Positions 11,289 to 19,824 of a DNA stretch of 64,000 bases are shown in pieces. Below the pieces are notes generated by a model. That model saw only the letters and a list, made by a program, of their open reading frames with translations. It searched no databases and had not been told where the DNA came from. Position numbers and translations under genes: made by a program. Positions within the stretch are counted from its first letter, which is position 1. Every line of letters begins with the position of its first letter. This DNA is from Pandoraea sp. Its GTDB lineage: Bacteria > Pseudomonadota > Gammaproteobacteria > Burkholderiales > Burkholderiaceae. The stretch covers positions 1 to 64,000 of the forward strand of contig JARLJF010000008.1 of assembly GCA_031291335.1 (NCBI GenBank), read 5' to 3'.

Positions 11289-11383
11289 ACCGGTCGGGAC
11301 AGGCGCAGGGGCGTTTCCTTGCTGGCTCGGTGGATTGTAGCGCCGCTGCCTGCGCCTGATGGTCCGTCGTGGATGGCCGTGGC

Positions 11384-12565
11384 TTACATCGTCTCCGCGA
11401 ACAATTCGCGGCCGATCAGCATGCGGCGGATTTCCGATGTTCCCGCGCCGATTTCATAGAGCTTGGCGTCGCGCCACAGACGGCCGACCGGGTACTCGTT
11501 GATGTAGCCGTTGCCGCCCAGAATCTGGATCGCTTCGCCGGCCATCCACGTCGCCTTTTCGGCGGTGTAGAGAATCACGCCGGCGCAGTCCTTGCGCACC
11601 TGACGCACATGATCGCTGCCCAGGGCTTCGAGCTGACGGCCGACGGCGTACAGATACGCGCGGCTTGCCTGGAGGATCGTGTACATGTCGGCGACCTTGC
11701 CCTGAATGAGCTGGAACTCGCCGATCGACTGGCCGAACTGCTTGCGGTCGTGGATGTACGGCACGACCACGTCCATGGCGGCCTGCATGATGCCGAGCGG
11801 GCCGCCAGCGAGCACGGCGCGCTCGTAGTCCAGACCGCTCATGAGCACCTTCACGCCGCCGCCGACCTGGCCCAGCACGTTCTCTTCCGGCACTTCCACG
11901 TTCTCGAATACCAGCTCACCCGTGTGCGAGCCGCGCATGCCGAGCTTGTCGAGCTTCTGCGCGACCGAGAAGCCCTTCATGCCCTTCTCCACGAGGAACG
12001 CCGTCATGCCGCGTGCGCCGGCTTCCGGATCGGTCTTGCCGTAGACCACCAGCGTGTCGCAATCCGGGCCGTTCGTGATCCACATCTTCGTGCCGTTGAG
12101 CACGAAACGGTCGCCTCGCTTCTCGGCGCGCAGCTTCATGCTGACGACGTCCGAACCGGCGTTCGGCTCGCTCATCGCGAGCGCGCCCACGTGCTCGCCC
12201 GACACCAGCTTCGGCAGGTACTTCGCCTTTTGCGCTGCGGTGCCGTTGCGATGAATCTGGTTGACGCAGAGGTTCGAGTGCGCCCCGTACGACAGGCCGA
12301 CGGACGCCGAGGCACGCGAGATTTCTTCCATCGCGATCATGTGGGCGAGATAGCCCATGTTCGCGCCGCCGTACTCTTCCGAGACCGTCATGCCGAGCAC
12401 ACCGAGGTCGCCCATCTTGCGCCAGAGGTCCATCGGGAACTGGTCCGTGCGGTCGACTTCGCCGGCGCGCGGCGCGATTTCCTTGGACGCGAAGTTCGCG
12501 ACCGATTCACGCAGCATGTCGAGGTCTTCGCCGAGCATGAAATTGAGGCCGGGCAGCATGGTCAT
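11384..12565 (-). CDS. liuA: Isovaleryl-CoA dehydrogenase
   Basis: This FAD-dependent acyl-CoA dehydrogenase oxidises isovaleryl-CoA to 3-methylcrotonyl-CoA and passes electrons to ETF. Its 393 residues carry the family signatures [10 protein letters not shown] near 130 and [17 protein letters not shown] at the C-terminus. The catalytic base is in the isovaleryl-type position: E248 in [16 protein letters not shown], rather than the C-terminal Glu of short- and medium-chain enzymes. This supports the specific name. It is the second gene downstream of the LiuR-like operator at 13185. Confidence 0.95.
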   Translation of the reverse strand: MTMLPGLNFMLGEDLDMLRESVANFASKEIAPRAGEVDRTDQFPMDLWRKMGDLGVLGMTVSEEYGGANMGYLAHMIAMEEISRASASVGLSYGAHSNLCVNQIHRNGTAAQKAKYLPKLVSGEHVGALAMSEPNAGSDVVSMKLRAEKRGDRFVLNGTKMWITNGPDCDTLVVYGKTDPEAGARGMTAFLVEKGMKGFSVAQKLDKLGMRGSHTGELVFENVEVPEENVLGQVGGGVKVLMSGLDYERAVLAGGPLGIMQAAMDVVVPYIHDRKQFGQSIGEFQLIQGKVADMYTILQASRAYLYAVGRQLEALGSDHVRQVRKDCAGVILYTAEKATWMAGEAIQILGGNGYINEYPVGRLWRDAKLYEIGAGTSEIRRMLIGRELFAETM

Positions 12566-12663
12566 GACGCAGTCTCCAGAGGGTGGCGCGTGGCGGCTCG
12601 CCCGCGCTTATGTTCGATGGTGTTTCGAGAGGCGGTGATTCGGTGAATCCGGTGCGGTGGCGC

Positions 12664-13134
12664 TTAGCGCGTCGCGGGTGTCGTGGGTGCCAGCACGAAC
12701 AGCGTTTGCTGCATCAGGGCGCACATTGTCCATTTGCCGTTCTCGATGACGAACAGTTCGGCGGTGGCGACGATGAGCGAGCGCCCGGATTTCACGACCT
12801 GACCGCGTCCGACCAGTGTATCGCCCTTGCCGGGCGCCAGAATGTTCAGTTTGTATTCCGCCGTGACCAGTTCATGATCCGGCGAGATGCGGGTATAGCC
12901 CGCGTAACCGCCCGCCGAGTCGGCGATGGCGCCGATCACGCCGCCATGGAAGTAGCCGTGCTGCTGGTTGACCTTGTCCGAGAACGGCAGCGAAATTTCG
13001 CAGTGACCGTCGGCAAGGTGCGAGAGATGCGCGCCCCAATGGGTCATCACGCCCTGTTTATCAAAGCTGGCGCGAATTTTCGCGGCGACGGCGTCGTCGA
13101 GCGGTGCGGCGTGAGAGACAGGAGCGTTGACCAT
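12664..13134 (-). CDS. PaaI-family hotdog thioesterase
   Basis: A 156-residue single-hotdog acyl-CoA thioesterase. The catalytic-loop signature YFHGGVIGAIADSAGG lies near 61-76, typical of the PaaI/4HBT group. It is the first gene after the LiuR-like operator and directly precedes isovaleryl-CoA dehydrogenase with a 98-base gap. This suggests it relieves a build-up of acyl-CoA intermediates of leucine catabolism. The exact substrate is not deducible. Confidence 0.88.
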   Translation of the reverse strand: MVNAPVSHAAPLDDAVAAKIRASFDKQGVMTHWGAHLSHLADGHCEISLPFSDKVNQQHGYFHGGVIGAIADSAGGYAGYTRISPDHELVTAEYKLNILAPGKGDTLVGRGQVVKSGRSLIVATAELFVIENGKWTMCALMQQTLFVLAPTTPATR

Positions 13135-13171
13135 GATGGAAGCACAAGACCTGACAAGGCTGAGTTCAGAG

Positions 13172-13202
13172 ATATTACTTTACGTTTACGTTAACGTAAA
13201 GT
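13172..13202 (-). promoter_or_regulatory. LiuR-type operator and promoter ahead of the leucine-degradation block
   Basis: The perfect 16-bp palindrome TTTACGTTAACGTAAA occupies 13185-13200. It is nested in a wider repeat: ACTTTACGT at 13177-13185 pairs with ACGTAAAGT at 13194-13202. On the minus strand, TTTACG (13200-13195), a 17-base spacer and TAATAT (13177-13172) form a good promoter that the palindrome overlaps. This is where MerR-family regulators bind, and the palindrome agrees with my memory of the proteobacterial LiuR motif. It lies 50 bases upstream of the thioesterase start. Confidence 0.8.
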
Positions 13203-13310
13203 AAGGGCTTTCCTGAGGCGAAGATAGGGGGTGTCAGGGGAGGGGAAGATCCCCGCTGGGCTGGGCGAGTGCCAGTCAGCGGGCATGGGAAGCCGGGTGA
13301 GGACCGTGAA

Positions 13311-13748
13311 TCAGTGCGACGTCGCGGCCGTTTTCGTCCGCCGGGAGAGGGAGGGCGGGGCCGCCTCACCCGCCGCTTCGAGCAACGTGAGGCATTGGGC
13401 TTCGTGTTGCGAGACCTCGTCGAGCGTAGCGTGAAGATCTTCGAGCTGTTGCTCGAGCACTTGCCGGTGTTGCGAGAGTGTCTCGAGAAACACCTTGAGC
13501 TGGGGCACCGTATCCTTGGGCGACTCGTAGAGATCGAGAATCGTCTTGATCTCCGAGAGCGTGAGCCCGAGACGCTTGCCGCGCAGCGTGAGCTTCAGGC
13601 GGGTGCGGTCCTGACCGGTATAGACGCGATGGCGTCCGCCCGGGCCTTCGCGGGCCGGGGTGAGCAAACCCTGATCCTCATAGAAGCGGATCGCGCGGGG
13701 CGTGATGTCGAACTCGCGGGCGAGGTCGGTGATCGTGTATGTGAGCAT
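13311..13748 (-). CDS. liuR: MerR-family regulator of leucine/isovalerate catabolism (LiuR-like)
   Basis: A 145-residue MerR-type activator/repressor from the ATG at 13748 (MLTYTITDLAREF). An upstream frame extension to 13820 would run over its own promoter and operator, so it was rejected. The winged helix occupies residues 4-70, with ITPRAIRFYEDQGLL the typical MerR helix-turn-helix and dimer contact. A long coiled-coil helix follows (80-120), rich in heptad Leu/Gln. Palindromes matching a LiuR site lie before this gene and before the thioesterase. The name rests on this context and on the adjacent liuA. Confidence 0.85.
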   Translation of the reverse strand: MLTYTITDLAREFDITPRAIRFYEDQGLLTPAREGPGGRHRVYTGQDRTRLKLTLRGKRLGLTLSEIKTILDLYESPKDTVPQLKVFLETLSQHRQVLEQQLEDLHATLDEVSQHEAQCLTLLEAAGEAAPPSLSRRTKTAATSH

Positions 13749-13788
13749 CGGGTTAAGCAAGTGCTTACCATTGCAGATAGAATTGCCG

Positions 13789-13804
13789 TTTACGTTAGCG
13801 TCAA
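13789..13804 (-). promoter_or_regulatory. Second LiuR-type operator at the liuR promoter
   Basis: TTTACGTTAGCGTCAA differs at two positions from the perfect palindrome at 13185-13200. Read on the minus strand it begins with TTGACG, a near-consensus -35. TATCTG follows after a 19-base spacer, the long spacer typical of MerR-controlled promoters. It sits 41 bases upstream of the liuR start and in the divergent space before the MBL-fold hydrolase gene (GTG at 13879). Autoregulation of liuR is likely; control of the hydrolase is possible. Confidence 0.7.
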
Positions 13805-13878
13805 CTTGCATCGTGCGCAATCGGTGACGGCGTTAACCTGACAACAAGAGAACAAGCCCATTTGGAGCGTGGCCCCCC

Positions 13879-14961
13879 GTGAATGCCCTCGAACAACAAT
13901 TGAACTATCCCCTTGGCGATTTCCTGCCCGACGGCGGCACGGTGCACGAAGTGGTGCCGGGCGTCTTCTGGGTGCGCATGCCGCTGCCGTTCGTGCTCGA
14001 CCACATCAACCTGTGGCTGTTGCGCGACGAGGTCGATGGCGTCAAAGGCTGGACGGTGGTCGACTGCGGCATCACGCATCCGCAGATCAAGGCGTACTGG
14101 GAACAGGTATTCGACAGCGCGCTGGGCGGTGAGCCGGTGCTACGTGTGGTCGTCACGCACTGCCACCCCGATCACCTTGGCCTCGCGCACTGGATCTGCA
14201 AGGGCGGTGACAAGCAACGCTGGGACGCTCGTCTTGCCATGTCGCTGGGCGACTATGCGTGGGGTCGTCTCATGTCGAGTGGCGACAACAATAACGCGGC
14301 CAATTCCGGCGGCGAATTCGCCGTGTCGCACTTCATCTCGCATGGCTTGGCCGACGAAGCCATGATCGACCAGATCCGCAACCGGAAGACCTACTTCAGC
14401 GACCTCGTGCCCGAAGTGCCGTCGCGTTACTTCCGTTTGCGCGATGGCGAATCGCTGCGCATCGGCGGCAGCGACTGGCGCCTGATCGCGGGCTACGGTC
14501 ACTCGCCGGAACACATGGCGCTGTACTCCGAACAGCACAACGTGCTGATCTCCGGCGACATGGTGCTGCCGCGCATCTCGACCAACGTCAGCGTGTTCGA
14601 CATCGAGCCCGAAGCGAATTCGCTGCAACTGTTCCTCGACTCGCTGGGCGTGTACCTCGATCTGCCCGCCGATTGCCTCTTGCTGCCCTCACACGGCCGG
14701 CCGTTCACGGGATTGCACACCCGCATCCGCCAACTGCGCGATCACCACGCGGCACGGTTGCAGGAAGTGCGCGAGGCGTGTGCACAGTCACCGCAAAGCG
14801 CGGGCGATATCGTCCCCATCATGTTCCATCGCAAGCTCGACGCGCATCAGACCACCTTCGCCGTGGGCGAAGCGCTCGCGCATCTGCACATGCTCTGGCG
14901 CGCGGGGGAACTCAAGCGCGAACGCGATGCGAAGGGTGTGTGGCGCTTTTCCCCGATCTGA
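13879..14961 (+). CDS. MBL-fold metallo-hydrolase
   Basis: A 360-residue metallo-beta-lactamase-fold hydrolase starting at a GTG preceded by TTTGGAG. The metal-binding motif is H94-C-H96-P-D98-H99, and later ligands lie in GYGHSPEHMA, ISGDMVLP and LPSHGRPF. A C-terminal helical/winged extension (about 280-360) is as seen in the LACTB2/thioesterase-like branch. The substrate is unknown: hydrolysis of an acyl-thioester or lactone would fit. It is transcribed divergently from liuR across a shared operator, which hints at a role related to leucine catabolism. Confidence 0.85.
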   Translation: MNALEQQLNYPLGDFLPDGGTVHEVVPGVFWVRMPLPFVLDHINLWLLRDEVDGVKGWTVVDCGITHPQIKAYWEQVFDSALGGEPVLRVVVTHCHPDHLGLAHWICKGGDKQRWDARLAMSLGDYAWGRLMSSGDNNNAANSGGEFAVSHFISHGLADEAMIDQIRNRKTYFSDLVPEVPSRYFRLRDGESLRIGGSDWRLIAGYGHSPEHMALYSEQHNVLISGDMVLPRISTNVSVFDIEPEANSLQLFLDSLGVYLDLPADCLLLPSHGRPFTGLHTRIRQLRDHHAARLQEVREACAQSPQSAGDIVPIMFHRKLDAHQTTFAVGEALAHLHMLWRAGELKRERDAKGVWRFSPI

Positions 14962-14987
14962 GCTGGCGTCTGACTCTGTGCCAATAG

Positions 14988-15023
14988 AAAAGCCCCGGTG
15001 ACTGGTGTCACCGGGGCTTTTTT
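14988..15023. terminator. Bidirectional intrinsic terminator
   Basis: A 15-bp perfect stem pairs AAAAGCCCCGGTGAC (14988-15002) with its complement at 15007-15021 around a 4-base loop, with T-runs on both strands. It ends the hydrolase gene on the plus strand and the convergent MFS gene on the minus strand. Confidence 0.95.
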
Positions 15024-15044
15024 CATGACGTTTCGAGTCAGGTG

Positions 15045-16364
15045 TCAGGCGTGCTGCGCCGACGCCGGAATATGCCGGCCTTCGCGGCCCAGCAGGCCGT
15101 ACGTCAACAGACTGATCGCCACGGTCAACAGAATGTAGTACGCCGGGGCCAGCGGATTTTGCGTCGCCTTGATCAGGTACGTGATCCAGAACGGCGCGAG
15201 GCCGCCGAACAGCATCACCGAGACGTTGTAGAGAATCGACACGCCCGTCGAGCGCACGCCGACCGGGAACACTTCCGTGACCGCCGTCGGGAAGGCGCCC
15301 CACACAAAGCCCATGCAGATGGCCGGCAGAATCTGTGCGAGCAGCATATTGCCCATCGACGGCGCACCGTGCAGACGCGTGAACATCCAGAACGACACCA
15401 GACCGTAGAGCAGCACGAACAGCAGAATCAACGGCTTGCGGCCGACGCGATCCGAAATCCACCCCGTGAGCGGACACATCACGGCGATCAGGATGGCGGC
15501 GATGAACGTCGACAGGCTCGCGGCGCCCTGCGTCAATCCCAACTGCTTGACCGCGTAGATCGGCGTGTAGATCAGCGTGACGTAGAACGACGTCGTTGCG
15601 GCAACCGTCAGACCGAAGCCCGCGATGAGCGAACGGTAGTGCTGCGAGAAAACGTCGGCGAGCGGCGTGCGGCGGGTCGGTTCACGCGCGGCGGCGTAGG
15701 CCAGGAACTCCGGCGACTCCGTCATGCGACGTCGAATGTAGAAGCCCACCGGGCCGATCAGAATCCCGAACAGGAAGGGCAGACGCCAGCCCCACGACTC
15801 GAGCGCTTCCTTCGTGAGCTCCGTGTTGAGGACATAGGCGCACAGCCCGGCGAGCGCCACGGCCAATGCCTGCGAGCACATCTGGAAACTGCCGTAGAAG
15901 CCGCGCAGATTCGGCGGCGCGAATTCGATGAGCATGGCCGTCGAGCCGCCGAATTCACCGCCTGCCGAGAAGCCCTGAATCACTCGTGCGAGCAGGATCA
16001 GCAAAGGCGCCGCGAAGCCGATGGTCGCGTACGTCGGGGCAATGCCGATCAGGCCCGTGCCAAGCGCCATGAGCAGCACCATGACCGAGAGGGCTGACTT
16101 GCGGCCTGCATGGTCGGCATACAAGCCGAACGCGAGACCGCCGATGGGACGGAAGAAGAACGCCACGCCAAGCGACGCCACACTCGCGAGCAGCGAGTTC
16201 GTATCATTTTCCGCGGGGAAGAAGAGCTTTGCGATGACGACGGCGAAAAGACCGTAGACGGTGAAGTCGAACCACTCGAATGCATTGCCCAGCGTGGAAC
16301 CGATCACGGCCTTGCGCCGCAGCGCCGGATCGATGACCGGCGCGCCGGTGGGGGTTGCCTGCAT
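15045..16364 (-). CDS. MFS transporter, metabolite:H+ symporter (ProP-like) family
   Basis: A 439-residue, 12-helix major facilitator transporter. The start at 16364 (MQATPTG) has AGGAG upstream. MHS features are the N-terminal GNAFEWFDFTVYGLFA near 27, the loop signature GLYADHAGRKSALS near 82, VIQGFSAGGEFGGS near 131, and the cytoplasmic repeat TGWISDRVGRKP near 290. Substrates of this family are dicarboxylates, alpha-ketoglutarate, proline/betaine or aromatic acids. The sequence does not tell which. It converges with the MBL-fold hydrolase gene. Confidence 0.92.
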   Translation of the reverse strand: MQATPTGAPVIDPALRRKAVIGSTLGNAFEWFDFTVYGLFAVVIAKLFFPAENDTNSLLASVASLGVAFFFRPIGGLAFGLYADHAGRKSALSVMVLLMALGTGLIGIAPTYATIGFAAPLLILLARVIQGFSAGGEFGGSTAMLIEFAPPNLRGFYGSFQMCSQALAVALAGLCAYVLNTELTKEALESWGWRLPFLFGILIGPVGFYIRRRMTESPEFLAYAAAREPTRRTPLADVFSQHYRSLIAGFGLTVAATTSFYVTLIYTPIYAVKQLGLTQGAASLSTFIAAILIAVMCPLTGWISDRVGRKPLILLFVLLYGLVSFWMFTRLHGAPSMGNMLLAQILPAICMGFVWGAFPTAVTEVFPVGVRSTGVSILYNVSVMLFGGLAPFWITYLIKATQNPLAPAYYILLTVAISLLTYGLLGREGRHIPASAQHA

Positions 16365-16631
16365 ATGCCTCTCCTGCTTGGTTGGGCGTGCCGCAGGCGG
16401 ATCGGTATGCGATGCAACACGCTTCGGCATACGCCCACTCTATGGCGGCAAAACCGGTTTAACGTCGTGTGTACCTCTGTTCAAGTTACACAAGCACTCT
16501 AGCGCAGGTTTGCAATGCACCACAACGGGTCAATATTCCGGAGAACCGTCGCCGGCGGGGGGGGATTTCGGCAGAGGAGGAGGGGAAGCCGGGGAGCGGG
16601 GGCCATGGGGCCTGGCGACCCTCAGCGACGC

Positions 16632-17117
16632 TTAGCGATTCCCGCGGCTACCTTTCCAGCGGTAGTCGCGTTGCCCGACCCAGTCCCACCCACCGGTGTA
16701 GGGGTTGAATTCGTAGCCTTCCCGGTACTCGGAGGTGTAGCAGCCGCCTTTCTGCAGATAGCATTTCTCGCTCAGGAAGTGGGCGGTATCGCGCGACGTG
16801 CGCGGCCGGCGCTGCGGCACGACGACATAAGGCTGCGCGGGACCGATCAGGACGGGCGGCGCAATGAGCGTGGGGGCGGGCGTAACGATGATCGGCGCGG
16901 GCATCACAATCATCGGCGCAGGGGAGACGATGACCGGTGCGGGCCGAACGTAGGAATCCGGCGGGCCGAAGACTTGCCAGTTGCCCGGGTCCATCACCGC
17001 ACATCCGGAAACCACAAAGGCAAGCGGCAAGACGAGGAGCAGGGCAAAGCGTCGGTGGAGCGCGACGCCGCGAGTGGGGCAAGCGCGTGACGCGGCTTGC
17101 GTTGACATGGCGTTCAT
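16632..17117 (-). CDS. Small lipoprotein with proline/valine repeats
   Basis: About 161 residues, beginning at MNAMSTQ or MSTQ (17108). An N-terminal hydrophobic segment ends in the lipobox VVSGC, so it is predicted to be a lipoprotein. After the anchor comes a tandem array of about five hexapeptide-like units of the form PAPxIV (residues about 55-80), an extended linker of the kind that spans the periplasm. The C-terminal part contains two cysteines (KCYLQKGGCYT) and an aromatic-rich end (FNPYTGGWDWVGQRDYRW). I do not recognise the family. Confidence 0.7.
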   Translation of the reverse strand: MNAMSTQAASRACPTRGVALHRRFALLLVLPLAFVVSGCAVMDPGNWQVFGPPDSYVRPAPVIVSPAPMIVMPAPIIVTPAPTLIAPPVLIGPAQPYVVVPQRRPRTSRDTAHFLSEKCYLQKGGCYTSEYREGYEFNPYTGGWDWVGQRDYRWKGSRGNR

Positions 17118-17216
17118 GGGGACGTCGCGAATGAGAGGTTTGGGGCACTGTAACGTGCTCCTCGCGGCTATCCCGGGGTTCACTCCCCACTTTGGGGTAT
17201 GTCCTTGCGGGTTCGG

Positions 17217-18071
17217 CTAGGCGGAACCCTTCGATGGATCGTCTGGTGGCTTGCCGGCGTTGGTCGACGCGCTGTCTTTCGCTTTGCGCTCCGACAGGCG
17301 CGGCTTGCGCGGCGCGTGGGCGAAGAGCATGTCGTAGAGCCAGCGCGGCAGGCACCGCATGGCGCACGCCACGATGCCCATGGGCCATGGCAGCACCGCG
17401 AAGCGCTTGCGACGCGCAATCGCTGAGGCCGCCTTGCGCGCGAACTTGTCCGAGTCCATCAGGAACGGCATGGGGAACGGATTGCCGTCGGTCATCGGTG
17501 TGCGAATGTAGCCGGGGGCAATCGTCACGACAGCGACCTTGTCGGCGCGCAATTCCACGCGCAGGCTTTCCAGATACGTCATTGCCGCCGCCTTCGACGC
17601 GCTGTAGGCGCCATGCCCCGGCAGCCCGCGCACGCCGGCCACGCTGCCGATGCCCACGAGTGTGCCGCGCTTGCGTTCGCGCATTGGCGCGACGAAGGGG
17701 CTGAAGGTGGCGACCATTGCCATCCAGTTGGTATCCATCACGGATGCGAAGTGCGGCAGATCGGCCGCGTCTTCCGTGTTCACGCCATGGCTGATGCCCG
17801 CATTGGCGATCACGATGTCCGGCACGCCGTGGCGCGACATGAAGTCGCCGGCCGCGGCGCGCAGGGCGAGCGCGTCGCGCACGTCGAGCGCATAGCAATG
17901 CACGGCATGCGGATGGGGCAGGGTGGCGGCAAGCGCGGTGAGCTTGTCGCCGCGACGGCCCACCAGCCCGAGGATCGCGCCCTCGGCGGCGTAGTGACGC
18001 GCGAGGGCTTCGCCCAATCCACTCGAGGCGCCCGTGATGAAGACTTTCGGTGATGTCGTGTGTGAGGCCAT
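17217..18071 (-). CDS. Short-chain dehydrogenase/reductase
   Basis: A 284-residue SDR starting at the ATG at 18071. It has the cofactor motif TGASSGLG near 13-20, ANAGISHG near 88, the catalytic tyrosine in YSASKAA near 154 and the PGYIRTPM substrate-side loop. A positively charged, Ser/Pro-rich tail of about 30 residues ends the protein, preceded by an aromatic/hydrophobic segment (LPRWLYDMLF) that may touch the membrane. It begins 9 bases after the dsbA terminator hairpin, so its own promoter must overlap the 3' end of dsbA or it depends on read-through. Confidence 0.85.
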   Translation of the reverse strand: MASHTTSPKVFITGASSGLGEALARHYAAEGAILGLVGRRGDKLTALAATLPHPHAVHCYALDVRDALALRAAAGDFMSRHGVPDIVIANAGISHGVNTEDAADLPHFASVMDTNWMAMVATFSPFVAPMRERKRGTLVGIGSVAGVRGLPGHGAYSASKAAAMTYLESLRVELRADKVAVVTIAPGYIRTPMTDGNPFPMPFLMDSDKFARKAASAIARRKRFAVLPWPMGIVACAMRCLPRWLYDMLFAHAPRKPRLSERKAKDSASTNAGKPPDDPSKGSA

Positions 18072-18078
18072 GTAATGC

Positions 18079-18103
18079 AAAAGCCCGGCCGGGGCCGGGC
18101 TTT
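18079..18103 (-). terminator. Intrinsic terminator of dsbA
   Basis: An 11-bp perfect stem pairs AAAGCCCGGCC at 18080-18090 with 18093-18103, followed on the minus strand by a TTTT run. It lies 15 bases past the dsbA stop and ends 8 bases before the SDR start codon, so it may also limit SDR expression. Confidence 0.85.
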
Positions 18104-18117
18104 GTGGGTGGCGAAGC

Positions 18118-18801
18118 TTACAGCTTCTTCGCGCGGATCTGGTTGATGATCGAGTCGGCGGTCTTGAGCGTCGCGTCGAACGTCTGCTGCTCGGTCGTGG
18201 CCGGCTTGCCGGCCTTTTGCATCGCGTCGCCCGAGGTGGCGGGCGAGACCAGATACTTGCCCTGGATCGCGATCGTCGGCACGCCGTCGATCTTGTAGTC
18301 CTGCCACGTCTTGTTGGCGGTCTTCACGTTGGCTTGTGTCGAGAAGCCGTTATAGGCGTCCATGTACTTCTGCTTGTCGATACCGAACTGCGCGAGGAAG
18401 TCGGCTTGCGTCTGCGCCGTCAGCAGGTAGTTATGCTTGACGTGGATTTCGTTGAAGACCTTCGGCGTGAGTTCGCCTTCGCGGCCCAGCGCGGTCAGTG
18501 CGTAGAACATGCGGGTGTGCGGCTCGAAGCGGTCCTGGAAGGCGACCGGCACGCGCTTGAACACGACATCCTTGCCCTGCTTCTTTACCCAGGCTTCGAG
18601 CGACGGCTCAAGCGCATTGCAGTGCGGGCAGCCGTACCAGAAGAATTCGGTCACTTCGATTTTGCCCGCGCCCGCCGACGTGGGCTGTGCCTGCGGCAAC
18701 ACCAGATAGTCGGCCCCCGCGACCGGTGCTTCGGGCGACGCCGAGGCCGCACCGGAGAGGAAACCGAAAGAAATCAGAACGGCACCAAGAAGTTTTTTCA
18801 T
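18118..18801 (-). CDS. dsbA: Thiol:disulfide interchange protein DsbA
   Basis: This periplasmic oxidase introduces disulfide bonds into exported proteins and is itself reoxidised by DsbB. The 227-residue precursor has a signal peptide (MKKLLGAVLISFGFLSGAASA). The active site is C58-P-H-C61 in FFWYGCPHC, the cis-proline is in DGVPTIAI, and the helical insertion between them is of normal size. It lies downstream of the argS and FtsN-like genes on the same strand, an order usual in Burkholderiales. Confidence 0.96.
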   Translation of the reverse strand: MKKLLGAVLISFGFLSGAASASPEAPVAGADYLVLPQAQPTSAGAGKIEVTEFFWYGCPHCNALEPSLEAWVKKQGKDVVFKRVPVAFQDRFEPHTRMFYALTALGREGELTPKVFNEIHVKHNYLLTAQTQADFLAQFGIDKQKYMDAYNGFSTQANVKTANKTWQDYKIDGVPTIAIQGKYLVSPATSGDAMQKAGKPATTEQQTFDATLKTADSIINQIRAKKL

Positions 18802-19047
18802 GATCGTTGTTTAGGAGTGAAGCAGACGCGCCAGCAATCGGTTGAGCGGCGCTCCTGCGAAACCATATCCCGGATTCAGGCAAATTAGCCAGTGCGTATG
18901 ACCGGCAATGGGCTGCCGGGTTCAACGGCCCGGCAATGCCGGATCCCCCCGAATGATGCGTTTTTTTCCGCGTTCGTGCTCGCGGGGTACATCTGTTTCG
19001 GGAGGAGAAACAAAAGGCGCTGCCCTATCGTGCAACGCCTTCTGCGT

Positions 19048-19740
19048 TCATTGCTTCGTGAAACGGATGACTGCCGTGTCGTAGCCGCCATCCTGCAGGC
19101 GTTGACGCACGTGGTTCATCTCGTCGAGCTTGCCGTACGGGCCGAGGCGCACGCGGTAGAGCGTGAGACCGTTCGCATCGCGCTGCGTGACCTTCGCCTC
19201 GAAGCCCGAGAGGGCCAGCTTGGCGCGCAGTTGTTCGGCGTCGTTTTGCGACTTGAACGCGCCAACCTGCAGGTAGTAACCCGTGTTGGCGTTATCCGTG
19301 GCGCTGGCGGGCGGCGTGGTCGGCGGGGCGACCGGTACCGTCGACTTCCCGTTGAGAATGTCGGCCGGCGATGGCTTCGTCTGCGCGGGTTGAGTCGCCG
19401 GTGCCGTCGGGGCGGAGGCCACCGGCGGTGTGGCCGGGGCGACCTGCGTTCCCGGCACGAGCGGCGACGTCACGGCCTGCGAATCCGAATCCGGCGTGGC
19501 CGGGGCTGACGCCGCGCCCGGCAGCGGCGTACGCGGCTGCAGGGCCTTGTTCGGATCGGGCGCTTGTGCGGCCGGCGAATTCTCGGCCGGACGCGGCGGC
19601 GTCTTTTCGACGAACGGGGTCGGCGTCTTCGTGATGTACAGCGCAACGACGACGGCAACGGCCAGCCCAACGATCAGGCCGAGCACGATGCCCAGAAAAG
19701 TACCGCCCCGCTGGCGGGGTGGTCGACGTGTGTTTGCCAT
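19048..19740 (-). CDS. FtsN-like SPOR-domain membrane protein
   Basis: A 230-residue bitopic inner-membrane protein. A short basic cytoplasmic end is followed by one transmembrane helix (about 14-36), a long Pro/Ala-rich periplasmic linker (40-145) and a C-terminal SPOR domain (about 152-230) with GYYLQVGAFKSQNDAEQLRAKL. SPOR domains bind denuded peptidoglycan at the division septum. The layout and position between argS and dsbA match the betaproteobacterial FtsN-type division protein. A different SPOR protein cannot be excluded. Confidence 0.88.
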   Translation of the reverse strand: MANTRRPPRQRGGTFLGIVLGLIVGLAVAVVVALYITKTPTPFVEKTPPRPAENSPAAQAPDPNKALQPRTPLPGAASAPATPDSDSQAVTSPLVPGTQVAPATPPVASAPTAPATQPAQTKPSPADILNGKSTVPVAPPTTPPASATDNANTGYYLQVGAFKSQNDAEQLRAKLALSGFEAKVTQRDANGLTLYRVRLGPYGKLDEMNHVRQRLQDGGYDTAVIRFTKQ

Positions 19741-19824
19741 CGAGTCGATTCCGTCCTTACAGAGTTCCGACGCGTTTGCGATTCGGAATGGTTGGGTAAA
19801 TGGCGTGAACAGACCTTGCCGGAC

